This document shows positions 46,626 through 59,806 of a DNA stretch of 64,000 bases, one piece after another (positions within the stretch are counted from its first letter, which is position 1; the number at the start of each line of letters is the position of its first letter). Source of the stretch: Symbiodinium natans (Eukaryota > Sar > Dinophyceae > Suessiales > Symbiodiniaceae); contig CAJNDS010000224.1 in the NCBI GenBank assembly GCA_905221605.1, forward strand, positions 750,085-814,084. Reading direction: 5' to 3'. A model generated the notes under the pieces. The model saw only the letters and a list, made by a program, of their open reading frames with translations, searched no databases and had not been told where the DNA came from. The position numbers and the translations under genes are program-made.

Positions 46626-47343
46626 GGAGAAGGAGGCAAACACCAAGGCAGGGCCTCCGAGCGCGCCCTGCAGCCAGCCGCCTAGGGAGTCTTCCATCTT
46701 CCACTCAAGAGAATCTTCATTTCATATGATTCATCTGTGTTTCCTACACGAATAACGAACTGAATAGGGCTGCATACAGAGGCACGAGAAATGAAAATGG
46801 CTGCTTTCTTTTGAAAGACAAATTAAGAAGACGGGGGTTTGAGATTCGCGAAGGCGCGCACCCCGCCCCCTGCCTCGGGTGCTCCAGGCCGAATCTTCCA
46901 GTGGCTTCACGGAGATGCACCTGGGGTCCTGCGGCAAGGACAGCACCGCCGTCGGCACGGCGTCGGGAACGCCCTGGGAGGAGAGTGCCGCGCCATCTCC
47001 ATCTCTTGCTTGCGCAAATTCAAAAACACAGCGCTACACGATTCGAGATTGAGAGCGCTTGTGCCAATCCTCGTCCTGCCTGGTAGCAGTCGTAGACAGC
47101 CAATTGCAAGCTCGTGGGCACGGCAAGGAGGGTTTCACAGTGACGGCCTAAGCTCCGATGCACTTTGCCCTTAGTTCATGACTCCAGTTGTGGTCTTGGG
47201 GGCCCAAGGCCAGACAACGGGAAGTTTCCATTGGGCCGTAGATTCCACGCGGAGCACAGCAAGCAAGGCAAAGTTTTTAGATGACTTTGGGTTTAGCACT
47301 TAGCACAACGTCACAACGTGCAGCCAGTCCAATGAAAGCAAGC

Positions 47344-48695
47344 TGCAGGGGAAGCTCTCCACAAAGTCGGGAACAGCGTTTGATTTGCCACACCGTGGAC
47401 AAGCGTGTGAGAAAGAAGGTCCAGAGATGTGGTCTCTCACCAGAGTCTGGGCCTGCTTGAAGGCGTTGTGAACGCTGCCCCTGGCGATGAAGCTGGGGCC
47501 AGTGTTGTGTCGGCGATCGCGGAGAACCTTCAACCACCAGACCTCTATATCACCTACCTGTGCCCTCTACCCGGACTCTGCCACCAACAGCAAGACTAGA
47601 AAGCCCTCAAAAGCCCTCTCTTTCTCCGTCTCTCGACTTAAGTGTTTTCGTCCAGGGCGCCACAAGCCATTTCGAGGCCCAGGTGGGGATGACCAGCAAT
47701 TTGGGCTGGTACGCGTCCACAGGGCCTTGCCACAGGGCCGCGGACCCCTCCAGTGCACGGACGCAGCCGCTGCAGCGCGCACCACGTGCCACGTCCAGGG
47801 CTGTGCTCCTTCGGAAACGATGCTCGAAATGCGCGATTATATGCTCTATGCGCAACACATATGCACCGTAGCAACCAGACTTCCGTCTCTCCCGCTATTT
47901 GGGCTTCTACAGTTGCTTGTACGGGTCCCGAGCTCTGTGGAAGAAAAGGGGTCTGCACGTTGTCGCAGCAGCTCTTGCACGCAGGCCGTGCAATTCGGCG
48001 CCAAGAGGGCGCGGGAGGCACAGTGGAGGGGCGTCCGCTGCTTGGAGTCCCGTACGTTGACATCCGCACGCAGGTCCAGCAGAAAGCGCACGATGTCAAT
48101 GTGCCCGTTACCGGCGGCGACGTGCAGTGCGGCCAAGCCAGATGAGGACAACCCGTCAAGGACCTTTGGCACGGAGGCCTCGGAAGTCTCACCTCAAAGC
48201 CGAATGAAGCTCGACTCTCTGTTGAGGATTTGCGGCACTCCCCAAACAAAAACAGTTTGTCTTTCCCTGTTTCTCTTCCCTGGGGAACTTTGGTGCCGGC
48301 GTGGAAAGTCCTTAGACATGCTGTCCCTCACCCTCGTCGGTAGCTGCCCGTCAGCTTGCGTTCGCCCTTCCCTTCTGCTTTGGCCCGGCCAGGGCTTCGT
48401 GCGGTGAGAGATGTGCCGTGTAAGTGCCGCAGTAAGAACAGAGCAGTGACATCCACTCTCTTAAGTTTAAACCATCCTGTTGGCCAAACAGTGAGTTGCC
48501 TTTAAGCTTCTTGCGCCTTTGATCTCTCACTCTCTCTCTCTCTCTCCCTCTCTCTGTCTCTCACTCACTCTTCTGGTAGAAAGTCTCAGGGGAGGTGCCT
48601 TGAGGGAGGGCACCGAGCAGGCGCTGGCAGGCTGCCAGATCGCCCCGCTGCACCGCCTGGCACAGGTCCTCGAACAGACGCAAGGAGTAAAGATG
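47344..48695 (-). CDS. Ankyrin-repeat protein, four exons, partial
   Basis: Four minus-strand exons join in phase: 48695-48612 (LFEDLCQAVQRGDLAACQRL), 48163-47934 (SGLAALHVAAGNGHIDIVRF, then RADVNVRDSKQRTPLHCA and VQELLRQRADPFSSTE), 47808-47661 (TALDVARGARCSGCVRALE, then PKLLVIPTWASKWLV) and 47527-47344 (VLRDRRHNTG, then CPRCGKSNAVPDFVESFPC). The first two and a half exons form about three ankyrin repeats, which mediate protein binding. The KLLVIPTWASKWLVVLRDRR segment could be the start of a PH-like fold (guess), and the Cys pairs near the end suggest a zinc site. The three introns all begin with GC and end with AG. Both ends are missing; the 3' part may continue to ~46860. Confidence 0.8.
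48520..48575 (+). repeat. CT-rich microsatellite
   Basis: TCTCTCACTCTCTCTCTCTC-type run. It lies within the first minus-strand intron of the ankyrin gene. Confidence 0.9.
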
Positions 48696-49407
48696 CTAAC
48701 TGAGAAAGCCCAATCCAGCTAGATGAGAGAGAAAGACTTTTTTGAAGACTTCAACCCCATCCTCTCCTCACTTGCTTGCTTTGCAGCTGAGCTGCCCATG
48801 GCCAGACCAATGCTGGCGCTCCAAGAGCCAACACATGCACTATATGCCCAGTGCGCGAATCTTGATGTAGATCGCAAGGAATCGTGAAGGCATGTACTGA
48901 GAGCTCTACTTTTCCCGGTGTTTCGTCCAAAGAGCAGACTTCACCAGCCCGCCCACCTTCCCTCTAGAGCCACTCCTCAACCTGCAATTCATCTACAACA
49001 GTTCGTGGATCAAGTCATGGCTTAGTAGCAACTGTGAGCGGTCTCAAATCAAGCAATGCCGTCAGAGCGTACGTACAACACTCGGTTTGTCGCAGGCAAG
49101 CAGCAATGTGTTTTCAGAGCATGATGTGAACGTATTGCGCAGCGATGCGAGCGATCTAGCCGCACACCGAAGGGAAAAGAAGGGGTTCGTGTGTTTGAGA
49201 GATAAGAAGGATGGTAGAATTCGTTTGCTGTCACAAGCTGGCATGCTCGAAACGCGCATCCGCCAGGACTCGACAGCAGAGCGTTCGCTCCAGAATGGGC
49301 AACGCTTACTTACACCCGGGCAGTCGCCCTTCGCAGTGGCATGCAGCAGCTGAAAAAAGGGGTGCGCTCAGGTGTGCTCTGTCGCTTTGGGTCTTTTGCT
49401 GTGGCAG

Positions 49408-49727
49408 CTTTGCGACATGAAGCAAAATGTTGCAGAACTGGAGAAACTTTTCCCCCGCGCAATACTGCGGCATGAAGACCTTCGTTTCGAAGGCTTCCGG
49501 TCAGAAGGCTGCAACACCACGAGAAGCCGCAGAGCTTGACAAGGCCTGCCAGGCAACATCGAAGCCCCTTCAGACCGCCTGTGCATCCCGAAGCCGCAGC
49601 TTCTCAAGCACTTTTGCTGGCAGTTAGGTCCTTCTTGAGCCTTCACCGGTCTCTTCAACAACAACATGAAAGAATGGTTCGGCCTGAATCGCTCTACAAT
49701 GATTCTGATGGAAGCAGTTCCGACTGA
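49408..49727 (+). CDS. C-terminal two exons of an unidentified + strand protein
   Basis: Exon 49408-49492 (LCDMKQNVAELEKLFPRAIL, then RHEDLRFE) ends at a GC donor and joins in phase to exon 49594-49727 (AAASQALLLAVRSFLSLHRS, LQQQHERMVRPESLYN, acidic Ser/Asp tail, stop TGA). The 101-bp intron is GC-AG. The helical, Gln/Leu-rich sequence suggests a coiled-coil or helical end of a larger protein. No upstream exon was identified and no family recognised. Confidence 0.5.
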
Positions 49728-52700
49728 CCCTGCTAAGCCCTGACCCAAGCATGGTCACCCAGCGTTGCGAAGGAAATGCCCGTCTCCTTCAGAATCCCTG
49801 GACCCTACACCGCAGATGTGGAATTCAGGGTAGCAGGCTCACAGTGATCGCCTCAGGCCCCAGGCCGAAACAGTCGAGCTAAAGGGGTAGGGCTTTGAGC
49901 TGCCAACTTGAAGGGTTTGTCCCCTGAACACTTTTCGCCCCAGAATGCTGAGAACCCGCCTTTACCGAAGATGGTAGCTCACAGCTTGAACCCGCCCGAA
50001 CGCCCGATCATCCAAAAATCAAAAAGAAAGGACACCAAAGGAACACCAGGCACGCGAATGAAAGTATGAAAGAAGTGAATGAGAACCCCCGACATCTGGA
50101 CCTGGGCTAGAGAGCGGTTGGTAAAACAGTGCCAAGCATCAGCAAGACATCCTTTTGACCCGTTCACATGCTGGGTTCCTACCCTTGACCGTACAACCTG
50201 TCCCATCTGTGGTGACGGCCTGGGCTATAGATAGCGTGCACGCTCTGGTCCTGGATGGTGTTCGCTGGAAAGGACAGTGAGTGAAGGAGTAAATGAGGGT
50301 GGTGGGACATGGGGTTCTTTGTCCTTCACTCACAGACTCAAAGGTGGGATGTGTGGCTATCCGGTCGAGACTTGGAGAACATGGCGAGCACGATAAATTC
50401 AAAAAAATCTTTGTCGTTCGCCCGCATCCAGTATCCTGTTAGGTTGAGGAGTGTAAGTTGAGGTGAGCTTCATGGGAAGCGGCCCCATGCCTCACGCATG
50501 GCGGCTTCAAACGACACGCTAACGCAGTGCCGGCTGTCAATTCCATTGGAACAGCACAATGCTTGGGCTGCTGCCCACCAGTCAGCTTGGGCCGCCTTGT
50601 TGCAAAAAACAACCTGAGGCGGGTAGGCTCGTACATTGCATGCGCTTTTGTGGACCGTCCATTGCCCTACGTCTGGCCTGCATTACTCCCTCCCCTCCAG
50701 CATTGGCACATGTACGTTGCTACCCCACACCTTGCATGATTGCCTACGGTTCGATCTTACAACTGCTAGTGCAATGCGCTAGAACAATCGTCATGTATAC
50801 TACTCCGCTGCATCTGAAAACTACTGTCCCTTTCCAGGACGAAACTATGGCAGTTTCCATACATGTACCCGCAGATACCGCCCCTTAACGTTGCACTTGC
50901 GATTGCAGGAATCCCACATGCAAGAAGGGCCCCTAGCCATGGAAACCTCTATCTTATCAGCCATAGCTACGTATGATTGCACCACGGCATAGTAGCTTCC
51001 ATTTCTTTTCCATCTAACCCCAGTATAGTGTTTCATTGTCTAAGCTAAGACTGAAGGCTGGACTCCTCTGCAGATTGTGGGGAAGGGGGTCATGAGGGTA
51101 CGCGAGAAATCCCCACAAAACAATACTTACTGAGGGTTCGTAGGGATTTTGGGAAAATTTTCCCTACTGACCACCAGTAAGGTCAGGTAAGATTCCGCAG
51201 CAAGATACGGACAAAAGGTCAGGGCAGGACACTAGCTGCAAGGAGTCGCGGTTCGACATGCGGAGTGGGACCCCTCCCCTGTTCCGACGCAGCTGCACCT
51301 GGCCTTCATGTCCCCAAGAGAGGAAAGACATGGCGGCAATACTGGCAGCCCAGGCCAAAACCTGTGTGGGATTAAATCTAATCATGGGGATCTCACGCCA
51401 GTTCCTGCAGAATGTGCCTTGCGCCAAAGCACTTCTTATCCAGGTTTACAACAAAGTTCTGGCCGTGATGCTACAGCGTCAACCCCAATAGGCCCCAATA
51501 TCCAAACTCTGTGCGAAGCGAAGCCTGAGGACCTTTCCAACTGTTACCTGGAATCCTGCGAAGATGCTTCAAGATAACTGCCATGTGTAGTTTTGGCGCT
51601 GCGTTCAGCAAGGGTTTGGGTTGCTTCAATACATCCTTTGATGCACGCCAATCATCTTCAGCGGATTTTCAGGGGTACGCTGGGCTGGAAAATATTCGTC
51701 GATGGAAGCTGCAAAAGATCCAGAACCAAGGGCCGGCTGATCACATCCCTCTGCCACTTCATTGGGTACTTGGCCAACGAGGAGCTGAATAGTGACTTTT
51801 ACTGAACTTCTGCAGGGTTCACCAGCCACAGCCGCAAAAGATTGAATGGCATTTACGCTGAACATGGCACGACAGATATATGGGTTTATCCACTCCATCT
51901 GGCTCGTGAGGTACCCAGATCATGCGGGATCTATGTCTTTTGGCAGGCAAGTTCGTCAAACACGACAAAGAAGGCGTCCGGCTGAGTTTGCTGGGCCTTA
52001 GCCTAGAGGGCATTTTACAGGGACTTGCAAGGGCCTCTCCGGAAAAAGCAACCTTCTTTTTGGGGCAGGCGGTTTAAAAGTTAAAACACCTGTACAGCAA
52101 TGTGTGGTCGGAGAGAGCTTTCCGGCGGACCGCGCCTCGCTGTGTCTTCATTGCTGCTCTCAGTTACAGTCATTAACTGGGACTCAGCTCTTTTTCTTCG
52201 TCTTCATCCTCTTCCTTGTGATTTCTCGGGTTCACAGGACTTGTCGCCTGCTGTGGGCTCGGAAGTTCATCCCCATTCTTGGCCTTAAGCGCACAAACAC
52301 GCCGTGAGGCGGTGCGCCGGAAATCCTTGAAAGCACAGCTTCCTTGGCAGCCTGCAGTGCCTGAGATGGCTCCGGTGGCTCGGATGGCTCCGAATGGCGT
52401 CCAGGCAGGGCTGTCCAGGCAGGGCTGTCCAGGCAGGGCTGTCGGCACGGTCGGCCATGGGCCGCTAGGCAGGTGCAGGTAAAACTGATGGCCTATGCCA
52501 AAGCTTCCTGTTGAGCCTGCAAGCCGGATCAAGATCCGGATCGTAATCTTCAAGTCTTCCCTTGGGGAAGGCTGAATATATGGCGAATTATGTGGACGGT
52601 CATGCAGCGATGAGCTGTAACTCAGAAATTCAGAAGGAAGGCGCCAAGAACGGAGACCTCTGGGTAAGGCATGTGTCGATGCGGCCAAGTTCTGTCCCTG

Positions 52701-53800
52701 AAGCGGAGCGTAAGCGTGTTGGACCTGCGCCTCAGTGGAGGCCTGCATACATGGCCTCGGCACAGCCATGTGACGAGCCACTTTTGCACCCACTTTGCAC
52801 GTTGCACCTTTGCACCTGCTTTCTCTCTACGGCTCTACAAGGACCCGCGGGAGGTGTCCCTCGCAAATGCACCCGACTCTCCCGAGGTCGACGCCACAGC
52901 CACTTCCGCAGGCGTTGGGTTGGCCATGCCGTAGGAATATTTCACAAACCTCTCAGCTCTCAGCTCTCCGCTTGTATGAAAAAGTCCCTGCCGCCACAAC
53001 ACTCTGTGCAAATTACCAGACAGCCCCCGGCCACTTCTTCATCATCTCCTTCGAGGAGCAAGGCATGTTGACCTGTTTGAGTGCACAAATCGGGAGATTT
53101 CGAATTCCAGACTGTCGCTTTGGTCTAAAGGGAGATGACGGCCCCGAGAACCAAACCAACACACCTTTCAACACACTCACACCCAAGAGTAAAGTGAGCG
53201 TGTGGATCTTGGGAGATGACAAGGGTTCCTAGGACTTTCAGTAGGGCGAGGCAAGGTGAAACTTTTTGTTTTTCCCCGCCCCGGGTGTGGGGTAGCTTTT
53301 TGCCTGGTTCTTGGCCTGTGTCTCCCATGTCTCCCATCCCCCATCGCCGCGGAGAACTCCGCAAAATCCCGCCGAGTATCCCCGGAGTGCCGACCCCCCA
53401 AAGAATCTGCAGAGTCTTCTGCCAAACTGTCTGGTCCGCTGACCCAAGAACGCCAGAGAATCCTGAGCTTGGAAGAGAAAGCAGTGACCCCACACCAACA
53501 AGACGCCAATGGAAGGGCGCACTGGGTATGCGCTGAGCCGAATCCCTGAACTGTGAACTTCTTGTGCAGAAAAGAAAGAGTGCCTGACGACATTTCAACA
53601 CCCAAGCAAGCATTGGCAGCCCTCATGGCTTGCGCAGCGGTGCCTGCTGTGCCCTGAGAGCCGACTGATTGTGTGTGTCTGTGAGTGATCAAAATGTGGG
53701 AAACCATGCGGGGGCAAGGTGAAAAAGTCTGGAAAAAGAGCGGTCGGAAGGCGTTTATTAAAAAAATCGGGGGAGCGCCATGAGGGAGCGCCATGAAGAA
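49728..53800. other. No firm gene; one weak exon candidate
   Basis: About 52960-53080 (+) reads LRLYEKVPAATTLCANYQTA, then PGHFFIISFEEQGML, which looks protein-like after a CTCTCAG acceptor but matches nothing I know. A shorter stretch at ~51680-51800 ends RLITSLCHFIGYLANEEL. A 14-bp triplet repeat of CAGGCAGGGCTGTC is at ~52403-52443. The rest is unassigned. Confidence 0.35.
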
Positions 53801-53817
53801 GTGACAGAAGGCGCGCC

Positions 53818-53970
53818 TGGTTGACCACGATGTCGAAGGACTTGAAGCAAAGGCCGCGGTTGGCATCGCTCTTGGTGAGATCAAACCTGTCCCCCATCGT
53901 CCAAGCACAGCTCTTGTACATGTTCGTGAAGAACCCTTTTTTGAGGCTTTCACACTCACAACGATATTCC
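53818..53970 (-). CDS. Candidate exon of an unidentified minus-strand gene
   Basis: Minus-strand frame CECESLKKGFFTNMYKSCAW, then TMGDRFDLTKSDANRGLCFK and SFDIVVNQ, ending near 53818. The Cys-rich, otherwise soluble composition and lack of simple repeats make it a plausible exon. It lies immediately beside the trinucleotide array. No family recognised. Confidence 0.4.
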
Positions 53971-54214
53971 GGGAGGGATGAGGCGGGTGCACTGTCGGCA
54001 TGTTGTTCTGGCGCTCGATCTCTTCGTCGTAGCGGACGTCGGCCTGCCCAGCTTATCAGCTTCCTCTCACTTGACCTGCCCTCAGACGTAGCGCACGCTT
54101 CAAAGCTTCAAGCGCTGATTTCCACAATGACGTCGCCCAACTTCTCCATATGTTTTTCATATGTTTTTGGCATTTTGTGTTTTTCTTGTTCTTTACTCGT
54201 AGTACTCATACTAG

Positions 54215-54908
<694 letters not shown>

Positions 54909-54917
54909 AGTTGTCCT

Positions 54918-57117
54918 TTATCGTGATGTACAACTTGCGAAGCCCAGCCTTCCTGGCCCTCTACCCCGCATTTTTGCCGCCTTCCCTGTACCCCCCACCA
55001 GCCTTCCTGGCCCTCTGTTCCCCCCCTGCCCAGCCACCCCCCAAAAACAGCGCAAAAAAACGCTAAAGTTCTCTTTATCCTGCACGAACCCGACCAGCCT
55101 TCCTGGCCCTGCCCAGCCACCCCCCCAAAAAAAACGCTCGAGTTTTTTCTTTATCCTGTTACCCCACAAACCCAACCAACCCAGCCACCCCATGCCCCCA
55201 TCCCAACCACCCCCCCAAAGTTCTTCTTCATCCTGATTTACAACTTGCGAAAGCTCATTTGGTGGTGCCACCCCCCAAAAAAAACGCTAAAGCTTTTCTT
55301 TACCCTGCTGTACAACTTGCGAAGCCCATTTGGGCGCGGCGCCTTCCCTGTACCCCTTCACCCAAACCCTTACACCCCACAAACCCGAGCTCACCCCTCG
55401 CCCCTACCCCATCCCCATGCCCCCCTAACCCCCCCCCCCCCCACCCTATGCCTACCCCGCCCCCCCCCGCCCCGATCCCCGTCTCAGCCAGTCACCCCCC
55501 AAAAAAAGCTAAAGCTCGCCCTGCAGCACACACTCAGATCATGTCCCGTCACCATAAAACAAATACCACACCCCCACCCAACCAACCCAGCCGGCAGCCC
55601 CCCCACACAACAGCTTGACCACCCCACCCAGCAGCCATCGAAGCCCTCCACGAACACACTGAGCTCACCATAGCCACCACGGACACTGTAGCCCAAACAG
55701 TGCAAGCATGGTCGTGGCATTTTCTCAAACCCCTACACCCCACGAACCCGACCAGCCTTCCTGGCGCTCTGTTCCACCCAAAAAAAAGGCCAAAGTTGTA
55801 CAACTTGCGAAGCCCATCCCTTACACCCCACAAACCTGACCAGCCTTCTGGCCCCCCACCCCCCACCACCCCACGCCTACCCCCCCCCTGCCCCCGCCCC
55901 TAGCCACCCCATTGCCCCCCCCCCCCAACCCTCCCTCCCCCTATGCCCCCGGCCCAGTCACCCCCCCAACAAAAAAATAAAGTTCTTTGATATCCTTATT
56001 TACAACTTGCAAAGCCCATTTTGGCCCTCGGTTCCCCCCAAAAAACGCTAAAGTTGTTCTTTATCCTGACGTACAACTTGCGAAGCCCATCCCTTACACC
56101 CCACCCCACAAACCCGACTAGCCTTTCTGGCCCTCTACCTACTAACACCCACCCCTCTGCCCCCCCCATCCCCATGCCCGCCCCCGCCCCCCTCTATGCC
56201 CCCGTCCCAGTCACCCCCCCCAAAAAAGCTAAAGTTCTTCTTTATCCTGATTTACAACTTGCGAAGCCAGCCCATTTGGTCGCGGCATTGTTGGCACCAA
56301 AAAAACCGCTAAAGTTGTTCTTTATCCTGATGTACAACTTGCGAAGCCCATCCCTTCCACCCCGCAAACCCGACCAGCCTTCCTGGCCCTCTACAGGGCG
56401 AACAACCTTCCTGGCCCTCTGTTCCCCCCACAAAAATAATGTTAAAGTTGTCCTCGACCCCCCCCATCCCCATGCCTGCCCCCCCTCCCCCCCCCCCCAC
56501 CCCATGCCCCCCTCCCTTGCCCGCCCCAATCCCCGCCCAGCCACCCCATGCCCCGTTTCAGGTTCAGTCTTCCCATTTCGTCGCGGCATTTTTGGCGCCT
56601 TCCCTGTACCCCTTCAAACCCCTACACCCCACAAACCTGACCACCCCCCGAAAAACACGCTAAAGTTGTTCTTTATTCTGATATACATGCGAAGCCCATC
56701 CCTTACACCCCACAAACCCGACCAGCCTTCCTGGCCCTCTACCCGGCTAACACTCACCCAAAAGAAGCTAAAGTTCTTCTTTATCAAGCCCAGTTGCTCG
56801 CGGCATTTTTGGCGGCTTCCCTGTACCCCTTCCTTCACTCAAACCCCTACACCCCACGAACCCGACCAGCCTTCCTGGCCCTCTGTTCCCCCCAAAAAAA
56901 CGCCAAAGTTGTTCTTCATTGTGATGCACAACTTGCAAAGCCCATCCCTTACACCCCACAAACCCACACCCCACAAACCCGACCAGCCTTCCTGGCCCCC
57001 CGCCCAGCCACGCCCTCAAAAAAAATGCTCGAGTTCTTCCTTGCTGATTTCCTACTTGCGAAGCTCATTCAGCCCCCGAACCGCTTGTTGCTCCCTGCAC
57101 CGGTTTTTGTCCACACC
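54918..57117 (+). repeat. C-rich minisatellite, ~2.2 kb
   Basis: Variable-length units that share, in order, AAAACGCTAAAGTTCTTCTT, TATCCTGATGTACAACTTGC, GAAGCCCATCCCTTACACCC and CGACCAGCCTTCCTGGCCCT, separated by poly-C and CCCCAAAAAA runs. Roughly 15 copies, many truncated. Strong strand asymmetry, with C-rich sequence on the + strand throughout. Pro/Thr-rich ORFs within it are by-products. Confidence 0.92.
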
Positions 57118-57118
57118 A

Positions 57119-57164
57119 TGAGCCCTAAACCCTCGACCCTAAACCCTAGACCCTAGACCCTGAA
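57119..57164 (+). repeat. Telomere-like CCCTAAA stretch
   Basis: About six imperfect CCCTAAA/CCCTAGA units (GCCCTAAACCCTCGACCCTA and onward). The TTTAGGG type is the telomere repeat of plants and has been reported for dinoflagellates. It sits exactly between two unrelated tandem arrays. Confidence 0.75.
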
Positions 57165-57368
57165 GCCCCTGCCCTGCTACTCTGTCGCTGAAGTTTTTAA
57201 ATAATCTTAACCGGTCGGCTTTAATTGAATTGAATTGAATTGAATTGAATTAGTTCTTGATTAATTGTTTGTGAGATCTTGTAAAAGTAAACAAAATGTT
57301 TTTTAACATTAATTACAATAAATGAAAATTCATGAAAACTGATTAACACTAATTTCAATTTTCAGGTT

Positions 57369-59806
57369 TTCCCAGGTCTGCTTGCTTTGCGAAAAGGCTC
57401 TATGGTCCGAATCTGGGCTTCAAGGTTAAGGTTTTCCCAGGTCTGCTTGATCTGCAAAAAGGTTCTATGGCCCCGAATCTGGGTTTCAAGTTTAAGGTTT
57501 TCCCAGGTGTGCTTGCTCTGCGAAATGGTTTTATAGCCCGAGTCTGGGTTTCAAGTTTAAGGTTTTCCCTGCTTGCTCTGCGAAAAGGCTCTGTGGCCCG
57601 AGTCTGGGTTTCAAGTTTTAAGGTTTTCCCAGGTCTGCTTGCTCTGCGAAAAAGGTTCTATGGCCCGAATCTGGGTTTCAAGTTTTCGGGTTTTCCCAGG
57701 TCTGCTTGCTCTGCGAAAAAGGCTGTGTGGCCCGAATCTGGGTTTCAAGTTTTAAGGTTTTCCAAGTCTGCTTGCTCTGCGAAAAGGCTCTATGGCCCGA
57801 ATCTGGGTTTCAAGGTTTAAGGTTTTCCCAGGTTTGCTTGCTCTGCGAAAAAGGCTTTATGGCCCGAATCTGGGTTTCAATATTAAGGTTTTTCAAGTTT
57901 TAAGGTTTTCCCAGGTCTGCTTGCTCTGCGAAAAAGTTCTATGGCCCGAATCTGGATTTCTTGCTCTGCGCAAAGGTTCTATGGTCCTATACCCGGGTTT
58001 AAAGCACGAAAAGTGTGGAAAGGAGTTGAAAAGGAACGCGAGACCCGTCAGCTCCCTACAAAAACTGTGGGTCTTGACGCAAAAAGGGACGCGAAGGAAC
58101 CCTCCAAGTGGAAATCCCAATAGTGGGGAAGGCGTTCCTTTCTTCTTTCTGTTTTACATATCAGTTATGGTTCTAACATGAATAAACACACGTTCTCTAA
58201 CACATTGAAAACACGTTTAGTTCAAAGAGCTCATACCTCGCCGCCTCCGTCTGTTTCACTTTTGACACGGCCTTTTCGCACGGAGAAGCGTGGAGGCTCG
58301 TTATGAGACTATTTTTAGCTCTTAGAGGTATACTATACCTCCACTCTGTCTGTTTTAGGGTGCAATGGTAGAGGTATACCTAATACGCTTTCTAGAGTTT
58401 AAGGTATTCCCAGGTCTGCTTGCTCTGCGAAAAGGTTCTATGGCCCGAATCTGGGTTTCAAGTTTAAGGTTTTCCCAGGTCTGCTTGCTCTGCGAAAAGG
58501 CTCTATGGCCCGAATCTGGGTTTCAAGATTAAGGTTTTCCCAGGTCTGCTTGCTCTGCAAAAGGCTCAGTGGCCCGAATCTGGGTTTCAAGTTTAAGGTT
58601 TTGCCAGGTCTGCTTGCTCTGCGAAAAGGTTCTATGGCCCGAATCTGGGTTTCAAGTTTCAAGGTTTTCCCAGGTCTGCTTGCTCTGCGAAAAAGTTCTA
58701 TGGCCCGAATCTGGATTTCAAATTTCAGGCTTTCTGCTTGCTCTGCGCAAAGGTTCTATGGTCCTATACCCGGGTTTAAAGCACGAAAAGTGTGGAAAGG
58801 AGTAGAAAAGGAACGCGAGACCCGTCAGTTCCCACAAAAACTGTGGGTCTTGACACCAACCCAAGCCGAAAAAGGGACGTGAAGGAACCGTCAAGTGGAA
58901 ATCCCCATAGTGGGGAAGGCGTTCCATTTTTCCCGCTGTGGGAGAATAGTATTATTATTCTCCAACAACAGGAAACAAGGAATGCCCAAACTAACCTAAA
59001 TGCTGCGTAAATGCTCGAAGCGTCTTGGGCTACTAATGGGCTCCAGTTCTTTCTTTCTGTCTTACATATCAGTTATGGTTCTAACACGCTAATAAAAACA
59101 CGCTCTCCAACACATAAAAAAATGGTAGAGGTATACGGTGTCCTAATACGCTTTCTAGGGTGTAAGGTATTCCCAGGTCTGCTTGCTCTGCGAAAAGGCT
59201 CAGTGGCCCGAATCTGGGTTTCAAATTAAAGGTTTCCCAGGTCAGCTTGCTATGCGAAAAGGTTCTATGGCCGGAATGTGGGTTTCAAGTTTAAGGTTTT
59301 CCCAGGTCTGCTTGCTCTGCGAAAAGGCTCTGTGGCCCGAATCTGGGTTTCAAGTTCAAGGTTTTCCCAGGTCTGCTTGCTCCGCGAAAAAGGCTGTATG
59401 GCCCGAATCTGGGTTTCAAATTAAAGGTTTTCCCAGGTCTGCTTGCTCTGCGAAAAGGTTCTATGGCCGGAATCTGGGTTTCAAATTTAAGGTTTTCCCA
59501 GGTCTGCTTGCTCGGCGAAAAGGCTCTATGGCCCGAATCTGGGTTTCAAGTTTAAGGTTTTCCCAGGTCTGCTTGCTTTGCGAAAGGGTTCTGTGGCCGG
59601 GTTTCAAGTTTAAGGTTTTCCCAGGTCTGCTTGCTCTGCGAAAAGGCGCTGTGGCCCGAATCTGGGTTTCAAGATTAAGGTCTTCCCAGGTCTGCTCTGC
59701 GAAATGGCTCTATGGCCCGAATCTGGATTTCAAGTTTAAGGTTTTCCCAGGTCTGCTTGCTTTGCGAAAACGGCTCTATGGCCCGAATCTGGGTTTCAAG
59801 CTTTTC
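57369..59806 (+). repeat. 65-bp minisatellite in a higher-order arrangement
   Basis: Units of about 65 bp: AAGGTTTTCCCAGGTCTGCT, TGCTCTGCGAAAAGGCTCTA, TGGCCCGAATCTGGGTTTCA, AGTTT. Three blocks (57369-57960, 58405-58735, 59165-59806) are separated by two copies of a ~440-bp spacer (57960-58400 and 58735-59165) that share GGTTCTATGGTCCTATACCC and a TTCTTTCTGT..ACATATCAGT segment. So there is a higher-order period of about 0.77 kb. Confidence 0.92.
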
